Shown here piece by piece: positions 1 through 9,428 of a stretch of 64,000 nt of DNA. Both the position numbers and the translations under genes were made by a program. Origin of the DNA: JAWKWA01 sp041397765 (GTDB taxonomy: Bacteria; Pseudomonadota; Alphaproteobacteria; Rhizobiales; Hyphomicrobiaceae); the NCBI GenBank assembly GCA_041397765.1, contig JAWKWA010000001.1, positions 124,001 through 188,000 on the forward strand. Direction: 5' to 3'. Within the stretch, counting starts at the first letter, position 1; every line of letters starts with the position of its first letter. The notes beneath the pieces were generated by a model. It was given only the letters and a program-made list of their open reading frames with translations, had not been told where the DNA came from and ran no database searches.

Positions 1-436
1 GCCGTCGCACTGAGGAGAGGAGATTCCCCTTAAGCCGGGGATGCAAGTGTGTCTACCGAAGGGAATGCAGCCACCTTCGGTGGACCCAATGGCCGGGACG
101 CGAACCCACCATCCCGGCCGCTCTGTGGTCCGCTTCCCCGTTCGGTTACCGGCTTCCCCGCTGCCGCACCGACGAAGGAAGCGGACCATTTTTTGTGTGC
201 CGTGCCGTCCACGCGGTCGCGCGTTGCCGCCGGTGGAGCTGGTCGCGACTTGCGAACTGTGACCGGGAACGGCTACGGCCGGTCGCACCTCCGGCAAGAT
301 TCATTCGGGTCATCGCAGCGATGGATGATGTCCGTCCGGTCTCGTGGCGGGCGCCGAAAGACTTCCGCAAGATGGGTGATCGCCGGTCGCGCCGATAGCG
401 ACGCAGCGCCGACGCGGCCTGCCGATGCCATCATGC
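1..436. other. Intergenic region with a chain of hairpins
   Basis: No protein-coding gene is evident. Three stem-loops come in quick succession: TCCCC 25-29 with GGGGA 37-41, ACCGAAGG 55-62 with CCTTCGGT 74-81, and GGCCGGGA 91-98 with TCCCGGCC 112-119. A strong intrinsic terminator follows at 126-194. The arrangement resembles the end of a structured RNA or leader transcribed on the plus strand from before the window. I do not recognise a known riboswitch or RNA family in it. From 195 to 436 I see nothing except the downstream flank of the subtilase gene. Confidence 0.5.
126..194 (+). terminator. Rho-independent terminator with 12-bp stem
   Basis: TGGTCCGCTTCC at 126-137 is perfectly complementary to GGAAGCGGACCA at 177-188, and six T residues follow directly at 189-194. 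The loop is about 39 nt and could itself fold. The T-run is only on the plus-strand side, so it should end a transcript that enters from the left edge of the window. Confidence 0.7.
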
Positions 437-2452
437 TCAGCGGCGGGCGGGTTTCACGAAGCCGAAACCGATGCCGCCGAGGGTTGCGCCTTCGTCGGCG
501 AGGGAGGCCCCGAACATCGACCTCATCGGCGACCAGCCGCCCGGCAACGCCACCATGCCGGGAGCCTCGCAGCTCTGCGGGGCGAGCAACAATCCACGAC
601 CATAGACAGGGTCCTGGCCCGGCTTGCCGAGATCGCGGATCTCGATGCGGGCGAGCAGGTCGGCTTTCGGCTCGCCGACACCGATGAGGCGCGCGTCGAC
701 CGCGAGGATCGCTGTGACGTAGGGGGCGGCGAAGGAGGTGCCGGTCTGGTAGCCGGCCATGCCGCCGGGCAATGCCGTCCAGATGCCGACGCCCGGCGCT
801 GCGACGTCGATATAGCTGCCGCGATTGGCATGGCGATAGCCCGACAGATCCGAGGAGACCGCCGTGACGGCGATGACGCCCGGATAGGCAGCCGGAAAGA
901 CCGGCTCGGCATTGGGACCATTGTTGCCGGCGGCCGCGACGAAGACGGTGCCGAGGCGGCGCATGTCCTCGATGGCGGCCTCGACCAGGGGGTCGGCAGG
1001 GCCGGCATAGCTCATATTGACGATGCGCACGCCCTGGCTCGCCAGCCAGTCGAGCGCGGCGACGATGCTCATGGTATCGGCGGTCAGACCGCCGTCTGCC
1101 TCGCGGTAGAAGACGTTGGCGGCAAAGATCGCGGCGTCGGGCACAAGACCCGGCGTGGCGCCGGAGGGGTCGCCGGCGAGCAGCGAGACGACCGCCGTGC
1201 CATGATCCATGCTGCGCTCGGTAGCCGCGGGCGCGAAGTCGCGCACGACCGGCCGGTGGTGGCGGAAGGCGGAATGGGAGAGATCGACCGCGGTGTCGAT
1301 GACACCGATCCTTAGGCCGGTTGCGCAGGCCGCCAGACGCTCTTTCCAGTGGATCACCGTGTGCCCGAAGCAGCGATCGCGCTCGCAAGGCGCACCCGAG
1401 GCGGGGGCGGTCGCCTTCGCGGTCCAGCCGCCGCTCGCGGCTTCGGCGGTCTCGTAATGGCGGTAGACGAGATTGGCGACGAAATCGCCTTGCGGGAAGC
1501 GGTGCGCGAGGTCGGCGAGCGCCTCGCCGGTTCCAAGCTGTCGCGGCGTGTGCAGGCGCACGATCCGGCCCTCGAGAGCCGGCAGATCGACGACCGGCTC
1601 GATCGTGTAGCCGAGCGCCATGGCGCGGGCGAGCATGTCGCGCGTGGGATTGAGAGCGATGACCTCGCCGGCGCGCGCGTGCCGCGCCTCGCCGCGACCG
1701 TCGCGGCGGTCGCGAGAGAGGCTGAGCCCCCGCTGGGCCGAGGACTGGCCGATCGAGGAGGAGGGTGTCGCGGCCGCCGACGTCGCGGCGGCGGGGGTAG
1801 AGGCGGCCTTCGAGGTGGCCGCGGATTTGGCCTTGCCGGACGAGGTGCTGCCCGACGAGGAGGGCGACTTGTCCGTGGCGGACTTGTCCTTGGAGCCGCT
1901 GCTGGGGCTGCTGTCGCCACCGGAGCTGGAGCCAGATCCCGAGCCGGAGTCGGAACCTGATCCGGAGCTAGAACCGGAACCGGAACCCGAGCCAGAACCA
2001 GAGCCCGAGCCAGAACCGGAGCCCGATCCGGAACCCGAACTCGAGCCGGAACCCGAACCCGAACCGGAACTGCCGCCGCCCGAGCTCGAGTCGCTGTCGC
2101 CGGAGCCATCTCCCGAGCCACTGTCGCCAGAACCGTCGTCGCCGCGGCTCCGCTCGCCCTTGCTGCCCGAGCGGCCCTTGCCCCAACCGTCCCGGTCGCC
2201 ACGGCCACCGCGGCGGCCATCGCGGTCGCGGTCGCGGTCATTGCCATCGCGGCGCGCGAAGGCCGGTCCGGGTCCAGCCAGCAGCAGATCGGCGAGCACG
2301 GCCAATGGCGAGGCGCTGCGTCGGTCGGTCAGCCGCACTGCATCGCCACGGGCGAAAATCAGCGTCACCGCAAACGCGCAGAGCGCGAATGCCAGTCGCT
2401 TCGCGCTGCGCCGCCAGCCGGCGACGGCTCCCTCAGCCCAGGAATTGGCCAA
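437..2452 (-). CDS. Secreted subtilisin-like serine protease (S8) with long Gly/Ser spacer
   Basis: The catalytic triad of a peptidase S8 domain is clear: Asp in GVIDTAVD (about residue 384), His in DHGTAVV (about 416) and Ser in GTSFAAPY (about 571), with the oxyanion Asn in AAAGNNGP. I chose the TTG at 2452 because a GAGGGGGAG ribosome-binding site lies just upstream. The frame is open to an ATG at 2659, so the start is not certain. A hydrophobic segment near the N-terminus (LAFALCAFAVTLIF) is probably a signal sequence or anchor. Then come an Arg/Asp-rich stretch and a long run of almost pure Gly-Ser, a roughly 100-residue low-complexity linker that places the protease away from the membrane. 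Only one Cys pair (CERDRC) is apparent near the catalytic domain. The substrate is unknown. Confidence 0.85.
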   Translation of the reverse strand: MANSWAEGAVAGWRRSAKRLAFALCAFAVTLIFARGDAVRLTDRRSASPLAVLADLLLAGPGPAFARRDGNDRDRDRDGRRGGRGDRDGWGKGRSGSKGERSRGDDGSGDSGSGDGSGDSDSSSGGGSSGSGSGSGSSSGSGSGSGSGSGSGSGSGSGSGSSSGSGSDSGSGSGSSSGGDSSPSSGSKDKSATDKSPSSSGSTSSGKAKSAATSKAASTPAAATSAAATPSSSIGQSSAQRGLSLSRDRRDGRGEARHARAGEVIALNPTRDMLARAMALGYTIEPVVDLPALEGRIVRLHTPRQLGTGEALADLAHRFPQGDFVANLVYRHYETAEAASGGWTAKATAPASGAPCERDRCFGHTVIHWKERLAACATGLRIGVIDTAVDLSHSAFRHHRPVVRDFAPAATERSMDHGTAVVSLLAGDPSGATPGLVPDAAIFAANVFYREADGGLTADTMSIVAALDWLASQGVRIVNMSYAGPADPLVEAAIEDMRRLGTVFVAAAGNNGPNAEPVFPAAYPGVIAVTAVSSDLSGYRHANRGSYIDVAAPGVGIWTALPGGMAGYQTGTSFAAPYVTAILAVDARLIGVGEPKADLLARIEIRDLGKPGQDPVYGRGLLLAPQSCEAPGMVALPGGWSPMRSMFGASLADEGATLGGIGFGFVKPARR
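1918..2090. repeat. Gly-Ser codon repeat inside the subtilase gene
   Basis: A degenerate hexanucleotide repeat (GGTTCC/GGCTCG-like units on the minus strand) encodes the Gly-Ser linker. The complementary strand reads as an open Glu-Pro repeat, which creates a long but spurious plus-strand reading frame. Repeats of this type change length easily by slippage. Confidence 0.75.
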
Positions 2453-2878
2453 TTCTGCTCCCCCTCGAGCACAACTGCCTGCCCTATGTGCCTTCCGCGC
2501 CCTCACATCCGAAGATGCGACGGCAGATGGCACGATCCCCGCCCTCGCGATCGGCGCCCGTCCGTCTGCCCGCCGAACTCCTGCGACCACCCCCGTGGCC
2601 GCCATCCCGGCGAAGCAAAGGCCCGAGCTACCCTGCCGATCCCGATGCGGAGACGACAACTCGATTGCGGAAGAACTGCTCCGACACTGTGGTGAAAATC
2701 AGGAAGTGTCGGAAGTGGGCCACAGTCCCGTCATCCGGTCGCCCGAAGGGGCGGCGCATCGCCTCAATTTCAGCACATTCTCGCGTCGCGCGGCAGCGCC
2801 CGATGGCCATGTCCGGCACACCGCCGCGACAGGGGCACCGGCGTGGCAAGGCCCTCGGGCGCGCGACCGCGTGGCATG
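2453..2878. other. Intergenic region upstream of the subtilase
   Basis: This stretch separates the subtilase from the ribbon-helix-helix gene; both lie on the minus strand. The only distinct structure is an inverted repeat, CCGACACT at 2681-2688 and AGTGTCGG at 2705-2712, without a T-run. It could be an operator or a weak hairpin. I find no convincing coding region in the rest. Confidence 0.4.
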
Positions 2879-3256
2879 TCAACCGACCGGCCCGGACCTC
2901 GCCGCCCTGGCGACGAACCAGGCGAGAACATGCAGCCTGATGGCGCTGGAGAGGCCGATATCACCGCGCTCGCCGTCGATCCTGGCAACGAGAGCGGCCA
3001 ATGGCAGGGCCTCGGCCTCGGCGATGGTGGCAAGTGCCTGCCAGAAGCCGTCCTCCAGCGAGACCGAGGTGCGGTGGCCGGCGATGGTGAGCGACCGCTT
3101 CACCGGACGCCCGGCGGTCGCGAGCAGAACGGGCGCATCCTCGGAACCACGGCCGACCGGCGCCCGGATGGTGGCCTTGCGGCCCGAGGACCGGCCGGAG
3201 CGCGGCGGGTTATCCGCCGCCAGCGTCCTGCCCGATGCAGACCTGCCGTGCGTCAA
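2879..3256 (-). CDS. Ribbon-helix-helix domain protein
   Basis: A 125-residue protein whose central part (KRSLTIAGHRTSVSLEDGF and onward) matches the RHH_4 type ribbon-helix-helix family, a small DNA-binding fold common in alphaproteobacteria. The start is a TTG whose last two bases overlap the TGA stop of the upstream DUF4169 gene (TTGA), which suggests translational coupling. The N-terminal 50 residues are Arg/Ser-rich and may not be translated. Its place behind fumC and the DUF4169 gene is a conserved alphaproteobacterial arrangement. Its regulatory target is not known from the sequence. Confidence 0.75.
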   Translation of the reverse strand: MTHGRSASGRTLAADNPPRSGRSSGRKATIRAPVGRGSEDAPVLLATAGRPVKRSLTIAGHRTSVSLEDGFWQALATIAEAEALPLAALVARIDGERGDIGLSSAIRLHVLAWFVARAARSGPVG

Positions 3257-3522
3257 GGTCCGGTCTCGCCCTGGTCATCGCCGTTGTCGTTGCGGCTACG
3301 GCTCCCGCCATCACCACAGGCGGTCCCATCCGCGCCGTTCCCGGGCGCCTCGCGGCGCGCGCCCTCGTGACGGCGGCGGGCGAGCTCGTCCTCGCGCGCC
3401 AGCAGATCGCGCTCGGCCCTCGGCCGGCCGAAATGGACGCGGTTCGCCTCGGCCTGCCGCTCCTTCTCGGCGCGGGCCTTCTGCTTGCGGGCCTGTCGGA
3501 GATTGACGATCTCGGCAGTCAT
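3253..3522 (-). CDS. DUF4169 family protein
   Basis: An 89-residue, highly charged protein beginning MTAEIVNLRQARKQKARAEK, the typical start of the DUF4169 family (function unknown). The first half is an Arg/Lys/Glu-rich helix; the C-terminal half is Gly/Asp/Arg-rich and probably disordered. It lies 25 bp downstream of fumC on the same strand and overlaps the next gene by 4 bp, so the three genes are probably one transcription unit. Confidence 0.8.
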   Translation of the reverse strand: MTAEIVNLRQARKQKARAEKERQAEANRVHFGRPRAERDLLAREDELARRRHEGARREAPGNGADGTACGDGGSRSRNDNGDDQGETGP

Positions 3523-3547
3523 GGCAGCCTCTGGCGCGTCAAGCGGC

Positions 3548-4933
<1,386 letters not shown>

Positions 4934-5048
4934 GAGCGGTCGAACCTCATATTCAAGTGGCGGGCCGGCCCGGCGGGTCGGTCATGGTGTCGTGGCCGGC
5001 GCCGCTTGGGGCGGACGACGGGGCGTAACGAGCGGAAGGAGCCTTCCG

Positions 5049-6104
5049 ATGACGGTCGAGGACGTGGCCGCGAAGGCGGACGGCGGCCCGGCATGGCCGG
5101 ATCGGCTCGCGCCATCGGAGACACGCTATCTCGCGGCGGCCTGCCGGCGCTTCGGCTATCGGTTCCGCATCGTCGATGGCGATGGGTATCTCATAGAGAT
5201 CGGGGACGGCAACAGAACGATTGTCGTGGGGGCGGGACGGGCCTCGATCTATCCGGTCAACTCGGCAGCAGCCTTCACCCTCACCAAGGACAAGCGGCAC
5301 ACCGCGACACTGCTCGACGACCGCGGCATCGCCAATCTCGGCGGGGAACTGTTCTTCGTCTCGGGTCACCACAGGCGCTATCGCGGCGGCGGGCGGGAGG
5401 CGGAGGATGCGCTCGCCCATGCCGACGCGCACGGCTATCCCTTGTTCGCCAAGCCAAATCTCGGCGCGCGCGGCGATCTTGCCGAGATCGTTCCCGACCG
5501 CGCGCGGCTCGCCGCCTATCTCGCGGAGGCGGCGACGCGCTATGACGCGATCCTCCTGCAGGATGTCGTGGCGGGGCGCGAGTACCGGGTGCTGACGCTC
5601 GACAACGCCGTGATCTACGCGGTCGAGCGCGCGGATGCGCAGGTGATGGGCGACGGCGCGACGAGCCTCTCTGGTCTCATCGCCGCCTACAATGCCGGGA
5701 TCAGCGGAACCGGCATCTCGGAGGTGCCGGAGGCGGCCGTCGCCCGGATCGCGGCCACCAACGGCGTGACGGCCGGGGAGCCGGTGGCGCGGGGCCGTGT
5801 CGTCGTGCTGCCGGGGCGGCGGAACCTTTCGGCGGCCGGCCATGGCGAACGGCTGATGGTCGAGGACGTTCCGCCCCCTCTGGCGCGGATCGCGCGCGCC
5901 GCGGCGGCGGCGACAGGCCTCGTGATCGCCGGGATCGACGTGATCGACTGCTCCGCCGCCCAGGACCTCAGCGACCTGCGTGTCATGGAGGTGAACGGCG
6001 CACCCGGCCTGATGACGCTCGAGGCGCTCGGCCGGATGGACCTCATCGAGGAGATATGGCGGCGGGTGCTCGCCCTGGCCTTCGGCGCGACGGGCGGTGC
6101 ATGA
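5049..6104 (+). CDS. ATP-grasp ligase, cyanophycin-synthetase-like
   Basis: A 351-residue protein resembling the ATP-grasp domain of cyanophycin synthetase. It shows the first nucleotide-binding Lys in LFAKPNLGARG, the acidic pair region LLQDVVAGREYRVL, and the metal-binding end AGIDVIDC...VMEVNGAPG with Glu and Asn ligands. It lacks the Mur-ligase half of a normal CphA, which is supplied by the next gene. The ATG at 5049 has a GGAAGGAG ribosome-binding site 7 nt upstream; the frame is open further upstream but without a comparable site. Its stop overlaps the next start (ATGA). Inferred role: formation of amide bonds on an amino acid or peptide substrate together with the FolC-like partner. 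The product is unknown. Confidence 0.8.
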   Translation: MTVEDVAAKADGGPAWPDRLAPSETRYLAAACRRFGYRFRIVDGDGYLIEIGDGNRTIVVGAGRASIYPVNSAAAFTLTKDKRHTATLLDDRGIANLGGELFFVSGHHRRYRGGGREAEDALAHADAHGYPLFAKPNLGARGDLAEIVPDRARLAAYLAEAATRYDAILLQDVVAGREYRVLTLDNAVIYAVERADAQVMGDGATSLSGLIAAYNAGISGTGISEVPEAAVARIAATNGVTAGEPVARGRVVVLPGRRNLSAAGHGERLMVEDVPPPLARIARAAAAATGLVIAGIDVIDCSAAQDLSDLRVMEVNGAPGLMTLEALGRMDLIEEIWRRVLALAFGATGGA

Positions 6105-7438
6105 CCGACCTCACCCAGCATGCCATATTCCGCCTGCCGAAATTCGGCAGGGGGCCGGGCCTCCACCGGGTCGGGGCGCTGATCGGCGCGCTCGAGCTCG
6201 ACGCCTATCTCGATGGCACCGCCCGGATCGCCGTCACCGGCTCGAACGGCAAGGGCTCGACGGCACGGCTCACCGCCCAGATCCTCACCGAGGCGGGCGT
6301 GCGCACCGGCCTCTTCACCTCGCCGCATCTCTACCGCTTCAACGAGCGGATCATGGTCGACGGCGTGCCGGTGGAGGACGCCTTGCTCGCCGCGGAGGCC
6401 GACGGGGCGATGGCGTCGATCCTCGCCTATGAAGCGGCCAATCCGGGCGACAGGGTCGGCGCCTTCGAGGCCTTCTTCGTCCTCGCCCTCCTCGCCTTCC
6501 GCCGGCTCGGTGCGGAGGCGCTGGTCCTTGAAGCTGGCATTGGCGGGCGCCTCGATGCGGTGCGCATGGCCCGGGCAGCGATCGCCACGGTCGTCACGGT
6601 CGATCTGGAACATACCGAAATCCTGGGCTCGAGCCTCGAAGGCATCGCGCTCGACAAGCTCGACATCGTGGCGGAGGACGGCGAGGTGGTGCTCGGGGCG
6701 GCGCTCGCGCCCTACCGGCCGGCGATCGAGGCGCATGCAGGGCGGCGGGGGATCACGCCGGTGTTCATCGGCGACATCGCCGGCATGGCGTCGAAGGTGC
6801 GAACCGAGACGGGCCGGTGCATCTTCCTGAAGGTCGAGGATCTCGAGATCCCCGACATCGAGCTTGCCTTGCGCGGCGCGCACCAGGTGCACAATCTCGC
6901 GATCGCAGTCGCCCTCGCCCGTCGGGCGCTCGAGCATCTCGGCCGCGACGATCATGCGCTTGCCGAGGCGGTCCGCCGGGCGGCGCGCAATGTCACCTGG
7001 CCGGGGCGGCTGGAGCTGATCTCGGAGAACCCGCGCATCACCATCGACGTCGGTCACACGCCGGAGGCGGTGGCCCGCGCGCTCGCCGCCTTCAGGGCGC
7101 TCGAATGGCGGCCGGACAGCCTGCTCGTCACCGGCTCGTCGCGCGACAAGGCGGCGGCCAAGATGGCGGGGCTGCTGGCGCCCGCCTTCGGGCACATCCT
7201 GTGCACCTCGGCACGACACAAAGGCGCCCCCGCCGAGGAGATTGCCGCGGCGGCGCGGGCCGCGAACCCCGATGCGGTGGTCATGATCGCGCCGACCATC
7301 GCCGAAGCGGTGCGGCAGGTGCGCGCCTACTGTGAGGCACGGCGCACGAGTGCGTTGGTGGCGGGTGGCCTGTTCGTCTCGATCGAGTTCGCCGAGGCAT
7401 TCCGCGGTGGCGATCCGGACCGGCTGATATTCTTCTGA
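6101..7438 (+). CDS. FolC/Mur-ligase-family protein, partner of the ATP-grasp ligase
   Basis: A 445-residue Mur-ligase-superfamily enzyme closest in motifs to folylpolyglutamate synthase: P-loop VTGSNGKGSTAR, TSPHLYRFNERI, and the GSSLEGIALDKLDIV metal/ATP region. The FolC DGAHN motif is altered to DVGHTPEA, suggesting a substrate other than folate. The start ATG overlaps the stop of the ATP-grasp gene (ATGA), so the two are translationally coupled. In cyanophycin synthetase an ATP-grasp and a Mur-ligase module sit in one chain; here they are two proteins. It could instead be a diverged FolC, but the coupling argues for a joint function. Confidence 0.75.
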   Translation: MTDLTQHAIFRLPKFGRGPGLHRVGALIGALELDAYLDGTARIAVTGSNGKGSTARLTAQILTEAGVRTGLFTSPHLYRFNERIMVDGVPVEDALLAAEADGAMASILAYEAANPGDRVGAFEAFFVLALLAFRRLGAEALVLEAGIGGRLDAVRMARAAIATVVTVDLEHTEILGSSLEGIALDKLDIVAEDGEVVLGAALAPYRPAIEAHAGRRGITPVFIGDIAGMASKVRTETGRCIFLKVEDLEIPDIELALRGAHQVHNLAIAVALARRALEHLGRDDHALAEAVRRAARNVTWPGRLELISENPRITIDVGHTPEAVARALAAFRALEWRPDSLLVTGSSRDKAAAKMAGLLAPAFGHILCTSARHKGAPAEEIAAAARAANPDAVVMIAPTIAEAVRQVRAYCEARRTSALVAGGLFVSIEFAEAFRGGDPDRLIFF

Positions 7439-7507
7439 CGAAGCGGGCCATGGCGCGCGAGGCCGCATTTCTGCAGGCCACCGTGCCTCGATTGCGGGCG
7501 AGGCGCG

Positions 7508-8137
7508 CTACTTCTTGCGGAAGGAATCGAGCGAGACGACCTCGGCCGAGCCCTTGCGCGGCTCGTCGGCGTCATCCCCCTCGGTCTCGAGCTCATCCTC
7601 CCGCTCCTCGTCGCCCTCGGGCCCCGATTGATCGGCCGCGGAGGCAGCCATGGGCGAAACCTGCGGCAGCACCGAACGCGGCGCTGTGCCGAGGTCGAGC
7701 CCGGCGGGCCGGCGCATGCGGTCGTCGCCGACCGGCTCGGCGATGCGGGGACCGCGCCGCACCGTTTCGCCGGAGGGGTCCGTCACCTCGAACTGCACGC
7801 CATAGTGGACGCTCGGGTCGAAGAACATCTTCATGGCCTTGAAGGGCACGACGAGACGTTCGGGGATCGAGTTGAAGGTCAGCTTCACCTCGAAGCGGTC
7901 CTCGTGCACCTGCAGATCCCAGAAGCGGTGCTGGAGGACGATCATCATCTCCTCGGGGTGCTGCTCGCGCAGCCGCTTCGACAAGCCCACTCCTTCGGAC
8001 TGGGTGTTGAAGGCGATGTAAAAATGATGATTGCCGGGCAGGCGGCCGGTCTCGGCGACGCGCGAGAGAACGGTTCTCACGACGCTCTTCAGCGCTTCCT
8101 GCTGCAGCGCCTCGTAGTCGATGGTCTGATCCGCCAT
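7508..8137 (-). CDS. sspB: ClpXP adaptor, SspB family
   Basis: A 209-residue protein of the alphaproteobacterial SspB family, which delivers ssrA-tagged and other substrates to ClpXP. The N-terminal substrate-binding part (IDYEALQQEALKSVVRTVLS, NHHFYIAFNTQ, MMIVLQHRFWDLQV, ERLVVPFKAMKMFFDP) is well conserved. The C-terminus is an acidic, flexible tail ending in VVSLDSFRKK, which fits the ClpX-binding tail. I chose the ATG at 8137 because it yields the conserved MADQTIDYEAL N-terminus. The tmRNA gene lies directly upstream on the same strand, so tag source and tag adaptor are neighbours. Confidence 0.92.
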   Translation of the reverse strand: MADQTIDYEALQQEALKSVVRTVLSRVAETGRLPGNHHFYIAFNTQSEGVGLSKRLREQHPEEMMIVLQHRFWDLQVHEDRFEVKLTFNSIPERLVVPFKAMKMFFDPSVHYGVQFEVTDPSGETVRRGPRIAEPVGDDRMRRPAGLDLGTAPRSVLPQVSPMAASAADQSGPEGDEEREDELETEGDDADEPRKGSAEVVSLDSFRKK

Positions 8138-8214
8138 TCCTGACCTGCGCTTTGGCGTCCCCGTCGCACAAAAGCAAAATGGAGGGCTTCTGTTGCCCGG
8201 TGCCCTCCGAACCG

Positions 8215-8545
8215 CGCCTGGCCCTTGCAAAAGAACCAGGACTTTCATTCGAGGACTCGCACCGCATTACGCGGCGAGAGCGACCTCAGCATAGTTGTCG
8301 TTGGCAACTATATGTTCGGCCCGATATCGGCGGAACCATGCCGGGCAAAAGCACACCCTTTACACTCTCGTCGATCCTATTTCGCCCCCATCAGATGCCC
8401 ACTCGGAGCTGCGAGACCGCAGCCGGGCCCTCCGGGCGACAGAGGGGAATGGGCATCTGGTGGAGGCGCCGGGTACCGCCCCCGGGTCCGATGAGCTTAT
8501 TACGATGACCGTTTATCGCCATAGCCGAACGAGTCGGCAGCTCTG
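8215..8545 (-). ncRNA. ssrA: Two-piece (circularly permuted) tmRNA
   Basis: On the minus strand the bases at 8305-8267 read A-N-D-N-Y-A-E-V-A-L-A-A-stop, an alphaproteobacterial tmRNA proteolysis tag. The acceptor piece comes first in the precursor and ends in CCA at 8458. Its 3' strand CGCCTCC-A-CCA pairs over 7 bp (one G-U) with GGGGGCG at 8389-8383, which begins the coding piece. About 68 nt between them (8390-8457) would be excised. A TATATT box at 8551-8546 is a possible -10 element. The outer ends are estimates; the coding piece probably ends near the small hairpin at 8215-8240. Confidence 0.9.
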
Positions 8546-8704
8546 AATATAGGATGTTCCGTCGACGAAAAAAAGGCTTGTGCGTCAGGGTCGTCGGGAG
8601 GGCGCGGCGCGCATCTTGCATCGCGGCATGACCCGGGGCAGACGGCCGAGCCACCGGCGGCCCCGGCCTTTCCCCGCCATCGCCGGTCATCGAAGGAGAA
8701 TCTC

Positions 8705-9238
8705 ATGCCGCAAACGACATCGCTGCCACAGACGAACCCGGCGCGCGTGATCGGCGCGATCCTCGCGGGGGCCGTCGCCGGAGGGATGGTGTCGGCGGTG
8801 ACGCTCGTCGGTTTCACGATGGCGGAGGGCCGGGTACCAAGCAGCGCGCTCGCGGATGTCGGCGGGCTCATCAGCCTCGTCGGCTTCCTCGCGGTCGCAT
8901 GGCTCGCCGTGATGCTCGCGACGGCGGGGCCGGCCTGGCTGCTGCTCCATCTGGCGCGCTGGCGGGGCGTATCGGCTGCCATGTGTCTCGGTGGCACACT
9001 GCTCGGCGGCTGGACGTTCGTCGCCGAGCGCAATCCGCTGATGCTGCCCTCGCCGTTTCTCAACATGGCGGGCGAGATCGCCGACAGGCTGCACGGGCCG
9101 ATCTGCCGGGGCGCAGCGCCAACGGGGGAGATCTGCGCGGCGGCGGAGCTGACGGGCGCCGCGATGGTCTCGGCGCTCGGCATCGCCGTCGGCGCGCTGA
9201 TCGGCCGGCTCGTCTGGCGGATCGCCTACGGGCGGTAG
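8705..9238 (+). CDS. Four-helix membrane protein, unknown function
   Basis: A 177-residue protein with about four hydrophobic segments (around residues 14-37, 48-80, 88-103 and 145-168) and short polar links. A Cys in PICRGAAPTGEICAA forms a pair with a second Cys in a predicted extracytoplasmic loop. GAAGGAGAATCTC precedes the ATG, a good ribosome-binding site. I do not recognise the family. It stands alone between ssrA and the receptor gene and points the same way as the latter, separated by 190 bp. Confidence 0.7.
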   Translation: MPQTTSLPQTNPARVIGAILAGAVAGGMVSAVTLVGFTMAEGRVPSSALADVGGLISLVGFLAVAWLAVMLATAGPAWLLLHLARWRGVSAAMCLGGTLLGGWTFVAERNPLMLPSPFLNMAGEIADRLHGPICRGAAPTGEICAAAELTGAAMVSALGIAVGALIGRLVWRIAYGR

Positions 9239-9428
9239 TGCATTGCGGCCGGACGGGCGTGGCAGTCATGCCCCAGCCACCGCAAAGTTGCAGCAGCACA
9301 AGGCGATGCGAGGTTCTCAGGCCCGGTCGCTGCTCCTAGATTGCCCGGGACCCGGCGGCGCCCGGGCCATGACGAGGCCCGCGACGCAGGCGAGCGGGGC
9401 CGTCGGGGGAACGATCCTGGGGGAAGAC

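Noticed and set aside
1..125. Cobalamin, TPP or SAM riboswitch
   Set aside because: None of the conserved boxes of these classes could be found among the hairpins.
1620..3506. Long plus-strand reading frame rich in Glu-Pro repeats opposite the subtilase and RHH genes
   Set aside because: It is the complement of the Gly-Ser codon repeat and continues antisense through two clearly coding genes; no start site or family supports it.
5687..7468. 593-codon minus-strand frame opposite the FolC-like gene
   Set aside because: The plus strand has full FolC motifs and a coupled start; the antisense frame has none.
8225..8546. Three short plus-strand frames in the tmRNA locus
   Set aside because: The region is explained by the permuted tmRNA on the other strand.
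9243..9428. Extended N-terminus of the receptor from the ATG at 9243
   Set aside because: The extra residues look non-coding, and the ATG at 9429 has the better ribosome-binding site just before the signal sequence.
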